Positions 7,693 through 18,858 of a stretch of DNA of 64,000 nt are shown here, piece by piece. This DNA is from Holophagales bacterium. GTDB lineage: Bacteria; Acidobacteriota; Thermoanaerobaculia; Multivoradales; JAGPDF01. The stretch covers positions 5,160,192 through 5,224,191 of the forward strand of contig CP064972.1 in the NCBI GenBank assembly GCA_016699405.1, read 5' to 3'. The notes beneath the pieces were generated by a model. That model was not told the origin of the DNA. It ran no database searches and was given only the letters and a program-made list of their open reading frames with translations. The position numbers were made by a program, and so were the translations under genes. Each line of letters begins with the position of its first letter. Position 1 is the first letter of the stretch.

Positions 7693-9642
7693 TCAGGGGA
7701 TACCCGGCTCCGGGGGCGGCACCGAGCGGCGGAGAATCATCCGCTCCTCCCCGACGCGGCGGGTGGCGCCGAGCGAGTCGAGGTGCTCGAGCAGCGGGAT
7801 CGCCCACTTGCGCGACAACCCGAAGTGGTCCTTGAACTGCCCGACGGTGAAGCGTTCCCAGCCGGTCGCGACGAGCTGATCGCGGAGCGTCGCCACGGCC
7901 GCCGAGGCCACCAGGAGTCCTCCCGGAAGCCGGGTGACGCGACCGCGGGAGACGAGGAAGCGCAGGACTCCTTCCAGGATCTGCGGCTTCGCGCCGAGCC
8001 GCGCGGCGACCTCACCCGGCGACGGCGCGGCGAGCCCGGCCGCTTCGAGCAACTCGACCGCGGCCTGGGAGAGCTTCGACTCCTCGCCGGTAAGCTCCGC
8101 TTGTCGCCCGGGCAGGCTGACCAGCTCGCCGCTCGACACCAGCACCCGCTGGCTGGCGAGCCATCCCAGGTAGACGTCGGCGTGATCGGCCGCGCGACCG
8201 GGAAGCAGGCGACGGATCGCTTCGGCGCGCGGCATGCCACCGGCCAGGCGTTCGCGGGCGAAGAACGCCTTGAGCTCGCTGCGCGCGCTCTGGGCCAGGC
8301 GTTCGACGGCCGCCGGAGCGACCCAGTGCGACACGGTGCCCGCCGACGCGAGCTCCAGCAACCGCCCGGCGCGCGAGAGCTCGGCCACCAGGGGCGCCAC
8401 GGACGATTCGGCCCGACCGAGCCGCCGCGCCAGCTCCACCGTCGACACCGCGCCGAGCCCGGCGTCGGCAACCCATTGGAGGACGGCAGCCGCATCGTCG
8501 GCCGCGAGCGCGGCGAGCACCGGCGGGCGGCTCGCCGCGCGTCGGACCTGCCATGCCGGGTCCAGCAGCTCGCCGCCCCCGAGAGTGGCGACCGGCGAGA
8601 GGCGGCGCACCACGAAGCGGTCGCCGCGGGCCGCCAGCAGCGGCTCACGCAGTCGCAGCTCGACGAGACCGGTCTCGCCCGGCACGAGCTCCGCGGGAGC
8701 GAGCGGCCGCAGCCAACCGACCGCCTCCTGGGCGAAGTGGTGCACCTTGACCCGCACGCCGCGCCGCACCGGTCCCGGTGCCTCCGGAAGCAGGCGGAAA
8801 CGCGCCAGCAGGCGGCGCGAGCTGCAGAACGCTCCGGCGTCGTGGAGGGTGGTGCCGCGGGTCAGGGCCGCGAGCTCGACGCCGGCGAGCTGCAACGCCG
8901 TCCGCTCGCCGGCCTCCGCCGCGTCGCGTGCCCGCCCGTGCACCTGGACTCCCCGCACGCGGACGCTCTCGCCTCCGGGGTGAAGCGCCAGGGCCGCTCC
9001 GGCGGTAATCCGGCCGGAGACCAGCGTCCCGGTCACCACCACCCCTTGCCCTTTGAGATGGAAGGCGCGATCCACCGGCAGGCGCACCGGCCCGAGGAGA
9101 CCGCGAGCGGCCGTCGCTTCGGCCCGTGCCGCCTCGAGGAGAGCCGCCCGCAACGCGTCGAGACCGGCGCCGGTGAGGCTCGAAACCGGAAGCACCGGCG
9201 CGGCGGCGAACGGCCCACCGGCCAACAGCTCGGCGACCTCGAGAGCCGCGAGATCGGCGAACTCCTCGCTCACCAGATCGCTCTTGGTTAGCGCCAAGAC
9301 GGCCCGCGGAATGCCGAGGAGCGTGGCGATCGCCAGATGCTCCCGGGTCTGCGGTCGCACCCCTTCGTCGGCGGCAACGACGAGCAGCAGCACACGGATC
9401 CCGCCGAGGCCGGCCAGGGCGTTGTGCAGAAAGCGCTCGTGCCCGGGCACGTCGACGAAGCCGAGCTCCATCCCATCGAGCTCGAGGTGGGCGAAGCCGA
9501 GGTCGATCGTGATGCCACGCGCCTTCTCCTCGGCCCAGCGGTCACAGTCGATGCCGGTCAGCGCCTCGAGCAGGCGGGTCTTGCCGTGGTCGACGTGGCC
9601 GGCCGTGCCGACGAGCGCGTGCAGTGACATCGACTCGCTCAT
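7693..9642 (-). CDS. selB: Selenocysteine-specific translation elongation factor SelB
   Basis: A 649-residue translational GTPase: G1 GHVDHGKT (residues 15-22), G2 ARGITIDLG, G3 DVPGHERF, G4 TKSD and G5 SSLTGAG. Two EF-Tu-like beta barrels and several C-terminal winged helices follow, for which SelB is known. The length fits the family (E. coli about 614). It delivers Sec-tRNA to UGA codons marked by SECIS hairpins. The ATG at 9642 overlaps the kinase stop as ATGA, so translation is probably coupled; a second in-frame ATG lies at 9630. No selA, selD or selC is visible, so those must lie elsewhere. Confidence 0.93.
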   Translation of the reverse strand: MSESMSLHALVGTAGHVDHGKTRLLEALTGIDCDRWAEEKARGITIDLGFAHLELDGMELGFVDVPGHERFLHNALAGLGGIRVLLLVVAADEGVRPQTREHLAIATLLGIPRAVLALTKSDLVSEEFADLAALEVAELLAGGPFAAAPVLPVSSLTGAGLDALRAALLEAARAEATAARGLLGPVRLPVDRAFHLKGQGVVVTGTLVSGRITAGAALALHPGGESVRVRGVQVHGRARDAAEAGERTALQLAGVELAALTRGTTLHDAGAFCSSRRLLARFRLLPEAPGPVRRGVRVKVHHFAQEAVGWLRPLAPAELVPGETGLVELRLREPLLAARGDRFVVRRLSPVATLGGGELLDPAWQVRRAASRPPVLAALAADDAAAVLQWVADAGLGAVSTVELARRLGRAESSVAPLVAELSRAGRLLELASAGTVSHWVAPAAVERLAQSARSELKAFFARERLAGGMPRAEAIRRLLPGRAADHADVYLGWLASQRVLVSSGELVSLPGRQAELTGEESKLSQAAVELLEAAGLAAPSPGEVAARLGAKPQILEGVLRFLVSRGRVTRLPGGLLVASAAVATLRDQLVATGWERFTVGQFKDHFGLSRKWAIPLLEHLDSLGATRRVGEERMILRRSVPPPEPGIP

Positions 9643-11852
9643 TCGCGCGGCAGGTCGACGACGAACACGGTGCCGCGCGGCACGTTGTCCTCGACCCGCA
9701 CCGACCCGTGATGATCCGCGACGATGCGGTGGACGATGGCCAGACCGAGACCGGTGCCACGACCCTTGGTCGAGAAGAAGGGGAGGAAGAGCTTGTCGCG
9801 CTGCTCGACGGGGATCCCGCGACCGCTGTCGCGCACCGCGAGCTCCACCCGCTCGGCCGTGCCGCGCAGCTCGACCTCGATCTCGCCCGGCGCCGTCGTC
9901 GCCTCGAAGGCGTTGTCGAGCAGGTTGATCAGCACCCGGCGGAGCTGCTCGGGGTCGGCCCAGAGCGTGCCCAGATCGGACGGCAGGCGGGTGACCAACA
10001 CCACGCCGGGCTTGAGGTCGCGATAGAGAGCCACGACCTCCTCCACCAGGCTGGCCGGCTCGATCGCAAGGGGCTGCGGTCGCGGCATCCGGGCGTAGCG
10101 CGAGAATTCGTCGACCAGCGACTGCATCCGGGCCACCGAGGCGACGATCGTCTCGGCACCGCTCTCGAGGGCCTGGCCGAGGTCGGCGTCGCCCTGGCGG
10201 TACTTGGCGAGGACACGCTCGGCCGCCAGGCGGATCGGCGTCAGCGGGTTCTTGATCTCGTGTGCCAGTCGACGAGCCGCCTCGCTCCAGGCGGCGAGCT
10301 GCTGGGCGCGCTGCAGCTCCGTCAGGTCTTCGATCACCACCACCCGTCCGTTCACCGCACCGGATGGATCGCGCAGCTCGTTGACCTTGACTTCGAAGGT
10401 CCGCCACTCGCCACCCAGCACCAAGCGCAGCTCGCGACTCTCGGCAGGAGGCGCCTCCGGACCCTCGAGCAGCCGGGCCAATCGTGCCCGCTCCGGGTCG
10501 GCCCAGGCCTCGCCCACCGGCCGGCCGCCGAGCTCCTCTCGCTGCTGCCGCAACATGGCGAGCGCGGCGCGGTTGCAGGTGAGGATCCGCCCCTCGCGAT
10601 CGACCGACACCACACCGGCAGCGACGCTCTCGAGCACCGCGGCGACCAGCGCGCGTTCCTCGTCGAGCCGGCGATTGGCCTCGCGCAACTCGCGATTGCT
10701 GCGCTCGATCACCTCGCGACTGCGGCGCAGCTCGCTGGTCATCCGGTTGAACGAGTCGACGAGAACGCCGATCTCGTCGTCGGCCGGGGTCTCGACCTGC
10801 CGCTCGAGGTCGCCGCTGCTGATCCGTCTCGTCCCCTCGGCGAGCGCCTGGATGGGAACCATGATGCGGCGCGCGAGATAGACCCCCATCCAGGTCGAGG
10901 CGAGCAGGATGAGCAACGTGACGAGCAGGAAGAGCAACAGGTAGCTCGCCTTGAACTGCCCTTTCTGCACCTCGAGCTGGCGATACGTCTGGTACGCCTC
11001 GATCAGCTCCTCGCTGGGACGGGCGAGGGCCGGCTCGACGAGCGTCCCGGCGACGACGAGCGTGCGCGGTCGGCCGGCCTCGACTCGCCCGCGCGCCGCG
11101 CCGAGCACCAGCCGGCCGGCGCCGCTGGCGATCTCGACGATCCGCACCGCCTCGCCCTTGTCCGCCGCCTCGCGCAGCAGGGAGCGGCCGGGCTCGGGCA
11201 GGTCGGTCAGGCCGCGCTGCGGGTCGGCCACGGCGGCGACGAACTCGCTCTCCTCGTACACCCCGAGCAGGTCGAGCTCGAGCGCCGCGCGACGCTCGCG
11301 CAGCTTGCCGTCGATGAGCGACCGATTCGCCGGATCGCGCAGGTCGAGACCCGACAGGTCGAGCGCCACGGCGGTCGCGTCGCGCCGGCACCGCCCTTCG
11401 ACCTGGCGCAGCGCCGCCTCCGCGACCTGTCCGGCCTGCTCGAGCAGCACCCGTAGCGAGGGGCTGAACCAGCGCTCGACCGAGCCCTGCAGCATCTCCA
11501 CCGCATAGAAGAAGAGGACCAGCACGGGGACGAGCGCCAGGCCGACGAAGCTCGCGACGAGACGCGTGCGCAGCCGCGATCCCGGGCGCCGCTGCCGCCG
11601 CTCGACCCAGAGCTTGAAGAGGTCGCGCGCCAGCACGAAGAAGATCCCCAGGATGAGCAACAGGTTGACGTTGCGCAGGAAGAAGAGGAGCACCTGGTTG
11701 GTGACCAGGGTCTCGGGCAGGTTGCGCCCGCGCTGGACGAGGAAGTAGATGACCGTCAGGACCAGCAGGAGGAGCGCGAGCAGCCCCACCACCAGCGGGG
11801 TGTTGCGGCGGTAGCGGGCGATCTGGACGCGGAAGTCGGCGGGGCGTCTCAC
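9639..11852 (-). CDS. NtrY-like membrane sensor histidine kinase
   Basis: A 737-residue kinase. Three membrane helices lie in the first 130 residues, followed by an extracytoplasmic region and a fourth helix (KASYLLLFLLVTLLILLAS). Then come HAMP, PAS (AAVLESVAAGVVSVDREGRI), HisKA with phospho-acceptor His in RRLAHEIKNPLTPIRL, and HATPase_c (LINLLDNAFEA, DSGRGIP, GRGTGLGLAIV). The layout matches NtrY. The GTG start at 11852 is preferred because it overlaps the previous stop as GTGA; the longer open frame upstream is antisense-like. No response regulator is adjacent, so its partner is encoded elsewhere. Confidence 0.87.
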   Translation of the reverse strand: MRRPADFRVQIARYRRNTPLVVGLLALLLLVLTVIYFLVQRGRNLPETLVTNQVLLFFLRNVNLLLILGIFFVLARDLFKLWVERRQRRPGSRLRTRLVASFVGLALVPVLVLFFYAVEMLQGSVERWFSPSLRVLLEQAGQVAEAALRQVEGRCRRDATAVALDLSGLDLRDPANRSLIDGKLRERRAALELDLLGVYEESEFVAAVADPQRGLTDLPEPGRSLLREAADKGEAVRIVEIASGAGRLVLGAARGRVEAGRPRTLVVAGTLVEPALARPSEELIEAYQTYRQLEVQKGQFKASYLLLFLLVTLLILLASTWMGVYLARRIMVPIQALAEGTRRISSGDLERQVETPADDEIGVLVDSFNRMTSELRRSREVIERSNRELREANRRLDEERALVAAVLESVAAGVVSVDREGRILTCNRAALAMLRQQREELGGRPVGEAWADPERARLARLLEGPEAPPAESRELRLVLGGEWRTFEVKVNELRDPSGAVNGRVVVIEDLTELQRAQQLAAWSEAARRLAHEIKNPLTPIRLAAERVLAKYRQGDADLGQALESGAETIVASVARMQSLVDEFSRYARMPRPQPLAIEPASLVEEVVALYRDLKPGVVLVTRLPSDLGTLWADPEQLRRVLINLLDNAFEATTAPGEIEVELRGTAERVELAVRDSGRGIPVEQRDKLFLPFFSTKGRGTGLGLAIVHRIVADHHGSVRVEDNVPRGTVFVVDLPRE

Positions 11853-12409
11853 GGCTGATCGACCGGGAGGCGGAACTTGCGCGACTCGACTCGCGACGTC
11901 TCCACCGAGGTGGGGATGAAGCCGAGCCAGGTCCGCGAGCCGAGCTGGGCGCGGACGCGCACCAGCAGCCGCTGGCCCGGCTCGATCTCCGGCACCGAGA
12001 AGGCGGGCAGCGCGGTGAAGCGAGTCAGCGCCTCTTCGAGCTCGTCGGGCTCTCGCACCGTGCGACTCTCGACGAGCTTGCCGTCCTGTTTGGTGTTGAC
12101 CAGGTACTCGCGAGTCACCGCGTTGTACATCGCCACGACTTCGACCCGGCTCTCGACCAGACCTTCGTCCCACCAGTGGGCACGATCGCGGGCCAGGTCG
12201 ATCTCGTAGGTGAATCCGGTCGGCAGCCCGGCCTCGACCCGCTCTCGGACGTCGTCGTCGAACGCCGCGGCGAGACGGAAGCTCACCAGCACCCGGCGAC
12301 CGTCGAGCGCCGTCGTGAGGTCGACGATCGTCGGCTCGTCACGCCGCGCCGCGGCGAGAAATGGCAGCAGGAAGACGATCCAGACCAGTGGGTGGCGGAG
12401 ACTTCGCAT
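11849..12409 (-). CDS. DUF4390 domain exported protein
   Basis: A 186-residue protein with an N-terminal hydrophobic signal (MRSLRHPLVWIVFLLPFLAA) and a beta-rich body: FDDDVRERVEAGLPTGFTYEIDL, a WWDEGLVESRVEVVAMYN stretch, and C-terminal GSRTWLGFIPTSVETSRVESRKF. This resembles DUF4390, whose function is unknown. It overlaps the kinase start by 4 nt (GTGA). A periplasmic or inner-membrane partner for the kinase sensor is a reasonable guess. The start at 12409 is the first one that opens directly into the signal sequence. Confidence 0.72.
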   Translation of the reverse strand: MRSLRHPLVWIVFLLPFLAAARRDEPTIVDLTTALDGRRVLVSFRLAAAFDDDVRERVEAGLPTGFTYEIDLARDRAHWWDEGLVESRVEVVAMYNAVTREYLVNTKQDGKLVESRTVREPDELEEALTRFTALPAFSVPEIEPGQRLLVRVRAQLGSRTWLGFIPTSVETSRVESRKFRLPVDQP

Positions 12410-12466
12410 GCGACCCGCTGACTGTAGCACCCGACTCCGCCGACCCCAGGCGATAGACTCGGCGCC

Positions 12467-12955
12467 ATGTCCGCTTCCCCTCGCGGCGAAAGCCGGCCCC
12501 CGGCGATCCGCCCGCTCGCCAGCAACCGCCGGGCGCTCTTCGACTACGAAGTCCTCGAGAAGGTCGAGGCCGGCATCGCGCTGTCGGGCACCGAGGTCAA
12601 GTCGGCCCGGTCGGGCCGCGTCCAACTGCGCGAGGCGTTCGTCGAGTTCCGCGGCGGCGAGGCCTATCTGATCGGCGCCCACGTCAGCCCCTACAGCCAC
12701 GGCAATCGCGAGAACCACCTGCCGGATCGTCCGCGCAAGCTCCTCCTTCACCGCCGCGAGATCGACCGACTCTTCGGCCGAGGGATCACCAAGGGGCTCA
12801 CCGTCGTGCCCCTCGCCTTCTATCTTCGCGGCCAGCGAATCAAGGTCGAGCTCGCCCTCGTCCAGGGCAAGAAGGTTCACGACAAACGCGAGGCCGAAAG
12901 GCGGAAAGAGCACGATCGCGAGGCGCGCGAGGCGATTCGCGAGCACAGCCGGTAG
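12467..12955 (+). CDS. smpB: SsrA-binding protein SmpB
   Basis: A 162-residue protein matching SmpB throughout: NRRALFDYEVLEKVEAGIAL, SGTEVKSARSGRVQLREAFV, HVSPYSHGNRENHLPDRPRKLLLH, and a basic C-terminal tail (GKKVHDKREAERRKEHDREA) that enters the mRNA channel. It binds tmRNA and rescues stalled ribosomes. The gene is divergent from the DUF4390/kinase/selB run with 57 bp between starts, so promoters for both directions must be packed there. No ssrA gene was found in the window. Confidence 0.95.
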   Translation: MSASPRGESRPPAIRPLASNRRALFDYEVLEKVEAGIALSGTEVKSARSGRVQLREAFVEFRGGEAYLIGAHVSPYSHGNRENHLPDRPRKLLLHRREIDRLFGRGITKGLTVVPLAFYLRGQRIKVELALVQGKKVHDKREAERRKEHDREAREAIREHSR

Positions 12956-12985
12956 CAGGCGACTCCCGCGACTGCGCGATTCCCG

Positions 12986-13014
12986 TTGACAGCCTTCCTG
13001 GCTTGGTCTACCTT
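12986..13014 (+). promoter_or_regulatory. Sigma70-type promoter for fadL
   Basis: A perfect -35 TTGACA (12986-12991), a 17-bp spacer and a -10 TACCTT (13009-13014) lie 52 bp before the FadL start. Transcription would begin near 13021. Confidence 0.65.
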
Positions 13015-13022
13015 CTCACGCC

Positions 13023-13040
13023 AAACCTGAAACTAGGTTT
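13023..13040 (+). repeat. Inverted repeat at the fadL transcription start
   Basis: AAACCT (13023-13028) and AGGTTT (13035-13040) form a 6-bp dyad with a 6-nt spacer, followed by TTCTTCTCC and then the AGGGAGG ribosome site at about 13052. It lies at or just after the predicted start of transcription and is AT-rich in a GC-rich genome. A repressor operator fits; a weak leader terminator is the alternative. Confidence 0.5.
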
Positions 13041-13065
13041 TTCTTCTCCGAAAGGGAGGTCGGGC

Positions 13066-14361
13066 ATGAGCAGTGGTTTCTTCAGGAAGGGGATCGTCTG
13101 GGGCGCGTTCGCCTTCGGCATCCTCGCGGCCGGCAACGTGCAGGCGGCCGGATTCGGCCTTTTCGAGCACGGCTCGAAGGCGATGGGCATGGCGGGCGCG
13201 TTCACCGCCCAGGCCGACGATCCGTCGGCGATGTTCCACAACGCGGCCGGCCTCGCGTTCCAGCGCGAGAAGGGCATCATGGCCGGCGTCACCTACATCA
13301 CCTCGGAGGAGGGGGAGTTCAAGGGTGCCGCGCCGTTCCCGGGCCCGAACGCCACCGGCAAGCTCGAGAAGCTCAGCGAGTTCCTGCCGCACGCCTACTA
13401 CGTGCGCCCGATCGGCCAGCGGGCGACGTTCGGCTTCGGCACCTACGCGCCCTTCGGTCTGACCACCGAATGGCAGAACAAGGCCACCTTCTCCGGGCGT
13501 TATCTCTCGGTGCTCGCGGCGCTGCGCGCCGTCGACCTCAACCCGACCTTCGCCTGGCAGGTCACGCCGCGCTTCGGCATCGGCATCGGCGCGATCGTCC
13601 GGGTGTCGGACGTCGAGCTCGAGCGCTATCTCCCGCAGGTCAACCCGTTCACCGCCAAGGTGATCAACGTCGGCAAGGTGAACCTCAACAGCGATTTCGA
13701 CTACGGCTACGGCTTCAACGTCGGTCTGCTCGGCAAGCCGAGCGACTTCTTCTCCTGGGGCCTGTCGTACCGCAGCCAGATCACCGTCAAGTACGAAGGT
13801 GACGCTCGCTTCACGCAGATCTCCTCGGGCAACGCGCAGCTCGACGCCGCCGTCGCTGCCGTCCTGCCGTTCGGCGGACCGATTCCGGTGAAGACCGAGA
13901 TCGGCTTCCCGGATATCGCCAGCTTCGGCCTGGCGTTCCACTTCTCGCCGGCCTTCACCGTCGAAGTCGACGCCAACTGGACCGGCTGGAGCAGCTTCGA
14001 CACGCTGCCGATCACCTTCCCGACCAAGCCGGCACTGTCGAGCCAGGTCGTCGAGGGCTGGAAGGATGCCTACAACTACCGAATCGGCTGCAACTGGGCG
14101 ACCTCGGCGACCTCCGAGTGGCGCTTCGGCTTCGTCTACGACGAGACGCCGCAGCCCACCGAGGGGATGGGGCCGCTGCTTCCGGACGCCAATCGCAACG
14201 GCTACACGATCGGCTACGGCCACCAGGGCGCTCGCCTGAAGACGGACATCGCGTTCATGTACCTGCCGTTCGAGAACCGTTCGAGCGCCGACAACCGCGA
14301 CAACTTCTTCGGCTCCTACACCAATACCGCCTACCTGCTCGGCGCGACGCTGAGCTTCTGA
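13066..14361 (+). CDS. FadL/OmpP1/TodX family outer-membrane transporter
   Basis: A 431-residue barrel. A signal peptide ends near NVQAAG, then the family N-terminus GFGLFEHGSKAMGMAGAFTAQADDPSAMFHNAAGLA, which is the plug signature of FadL. Alternating beta strands run to a C-terminal Phe (LLGATLSF). FadL proteins bring long-chain fatty acids or other hydrophobic compounds across the outer membrane. The ATG at 13066 follows AGGGAGG at 9-15 nt and is preferred to 13003. It is followed after 31 nt by an SGNH hydrolase, which suggests uptake of the products of ester hydrolysis. Confidence 0.9.
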   Translation: MSSGFFRKGIVWGAFAFGILAAGNVQAAGFGLFEHGSKAMGMAGAFTAQADDPSAMFHNAAGLAFQREKGIMAGVTYITSEEGEFKGAAPFPGPNATGKLEKLSEFLPHAYYVRPIGQRATFGFGTYAPFGLTTEWQNKATFSGRYLSVLAALRAVDLNPTFAWQVTPRFGIGIGAIVRVSDVELERYLPQVNPFTAKVINVGKVNLNSDFDYGYGFNVGLLGKPSDFFSWGLSYRSQITVKYEGDARFTQISSGNAQLDAAVAAVLPFGGPIPVKTEIGFPDIASFGLAFHFSPAFTVEVDANWTGWSSFDTLPITFPTKPALSSQVVEGWKDAYNYRIGCNWATSATSEWRFGFVYDETPQPTEGMGPLLPDANRNGYTIGYGHQGARLKTDIAFMYLPFENRSSADNRDNFFGSYTNTAYLLGATLSF

Positions 14362-14392
14362 TCCGGCGCTCCAACGGGGGAGACCAGTCGAA

Positions 14393-15904
14393 ATGAGAAT
14401 CCAGGGCATGAAGGCCGCGGCGCTTGCCGCCGCCGTCGTTCTCCTCGCCGGGACCGCGCAGGCCGCGGTCAACACCGGCTCGGCGACGATGACCAAGGTG
14501 GTCGCCATCGGCGACAGCTGGGGGATGGGCGTCTCCAACGCCTCCATCCTCGTCGGTCACCAGCAGAACAGCTTCCCGGCGCTCGTCGCCAAGCAGGTCG
14601 GCATCACCGATTTCCAGCAGCCGCTAGTGAGCGAGCCGGGCATCGGTCCCGAATACGCGCTCTTCAGCCTCGTACCGAGCCCGGTCATCGGACCGAAGGC
14701 CAACAGCTCGGGCTCGCCGACCAACCTCACCCTGCCGCGCGCCTACGACAACATGGCGATCGCCGGGGCGAACACCTGCGACGTCGTCAACAAGCGCGCC
14801 GGGACGAGCGCCAGTGACGCCACCAACCTCGTGCTGCGCGGCTCCGGCGCGACGCAGCTCGAAATGGCCCTCTCGCTGCGCCCGACCTTCGTGCTCGTCC
14901 ACATCGGCGGCAACGACGTGCTCGGCGCGGTTCTCTCCGGCGTGGCCATCGACGGCGTGACCCTGACGCCGCCAGCAACCGTGCAGGCCTGCTACCACCA
15001 GATCATGGCCAGCATCGCCGCGGTGGGCGCCAAGGCCGCGGTCGCCACCTTCCCGAATCGCGTCGCCGAGGCGCCGTACGCCAACGCCGTCAAGCCGTAC
15101 GTGACCTTGTCGAACGGCACCAAGCTCTACCTGACCGGGCAGAAGGGCGACGGCTCGACGATCCAGCTCACCGACCGCGACTACCTCGGTCTGGCCGCCG
15201 GCGCCTACATCCAGGCCGGCTACGGCTTGCCCGCCGGAGTCGGCAACGGCCAGCCGCTACCCAACTCGGTGGTCATCGACCGCGACGAGGTCGCCGCGAT
15301 CGAGGCCCGCGCCGACGCCATCCACGCGATCATCCGCAGCGAGGCCAACGCGGCCGGTGCGGCGATCGTCGAAGAGGGCGCCTTCTTCCACTCGCTCTAT
15401 GCCAGCCCGCTGAAGATCGGCGGCATGAGCCTCGGCACCGGTTTCCTCACCGGCGGCGTCTACGGCTACGACGGCTTCCACCCGACCGACATCGGCTACG
15501 GCCTGATCGCCAACCTCTTCATCGCGGCGATCAACGACAAGTTCAATGCCGACATCCCCGGGGTCGACATGTTCCCGCTCCTCTTCGGACCCTCGGCCTC
15601 GCCCCGCGCGCTGCTGAGCGACTCCGAGGCCTCGCAGGCGGTCTTCGAGGACGGCGCCGAGGATCAGCTGCGGGAGCTCACCGGCGTGCCGTCGCGCGAC
15701 GCGATCGAGGCGATCCTCGCCGCGCAGCAGACGACGCCCGCCGAAGAGACGCCGGTCGATGTCTCGCCCGAGGGCGAAGGGCCGCGCGACGCCGAGATCG
15801 ACGCCGAGCCGCAGCCGGCGCTCGACCCGGTGGAAGATCCGAGCGGCGAGCCGCCGGTCGGTGAGGACCCGCCGAACCCGCGCGGGCATTTCGAGCTCGA
15901 CTGA
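14393..15904 (+). CDS. Secreted SGNH/GDSL-type lipase or esterase
   Basis: A 503-residue exported protein (signal MKAAALAAAVVLLAGTAQA). SGNH blocks are visible: block I GDSWGMG with the catalytic Ser, block III VLVHIGGNDVLG, and block V YDGFHPTDIGYG with Asp and His. The Gly/Asn oxyanion residues are present. The last about 70 residues are acidic and Pro-rich (PAEETPVDVSPEGEGPRD), an unusual tail. A GGGGGAG ribosome site precedes the start. Placed directly behind FadL and ahead of a strong terminator, it probably hydrolyses lipid esters outside the cell or in the periplasm for FadL-mediated uptake. Confidence 0.83.
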   Translation: MRIQGMKAAALAAAVVLLAGTAQAAVNTGSATMTKVVAIGDSWGMGVSNASILVGHQQNSFPALVAKQVGITDFQQPLVSEPGIGPEYALFSLVPSPVIGPKANSSGSPTNLTLPRAYDNMAIAGANTCDVVNKRAGTSASDATNLVLRGSGATQLEMALSLRPTFVLVHIGGNDVLGAVLSGVAIDGVTLTPPATVQACYHQIMASIAAVGAKAAVATFPNRVAEAPYANAVKPYVTLSNGTKLYLTGQKGDGSTIQLTDRDYLGLAAGAYIQAGYGLPAGVGNGQPLPNSVVIDRDEVAAIEARADAIHAIIRSEANAAGAAIVEEGAFFHSLYASPLKIGGMSLGTGFLTGGVYGYDGFHPTDIGYGLIANLFIAAINDKFNADIPGVDMFPLLFGPSASPRALLSDSEASQAVFEDGAEDQLRELTGVPSRDAIEAILAAQQTTPAEETPVDVSPEGEGPRDAEIDAEPQPALDPVEDPSGEPPVGEDPPNPRGHFELD

Positions 15905-15944
15905 CCCTCCCGTTCCGGGCTGCGTCCCGGACTCCGGAGGCCAC

Positions 15945-15978
15945 ACGACGCCCGGGGCAACCCGGGCGTCGTTCGTTT
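15945..15978 (+). terminator. Intrinsic terminator after the fadL-lipase operon
   Basis: A perfect 12-bp stem, ACGACGCCCGGG (15945-15956) and CCCGGGCGTCGT (15961-15972), with a GCAA tetraloop is followed by TCGTTTC. It lies 41 nt past the lipase stop and 43 nt before uvrA, so uvrA needs its own promoter. Confidence 0.88.
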
Positions 15979-16020
15979 CACCCCTCGCCTGTCGCCGGCG
16001 GTGCTAGAGTCTCCGGCCCT

Positions 16021-18847
<2,827 letters not shown>

Positions 18848-18858
<11 letters not shown>

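Noticed and set aside
7693..11391. A single 1232-residue protein joining the histidine kinase region and SelB
   Set aside because: The upstream 580 residues are the kinase gene in a wrong frame; SelB starts at 9642 on the kinase stop codon.
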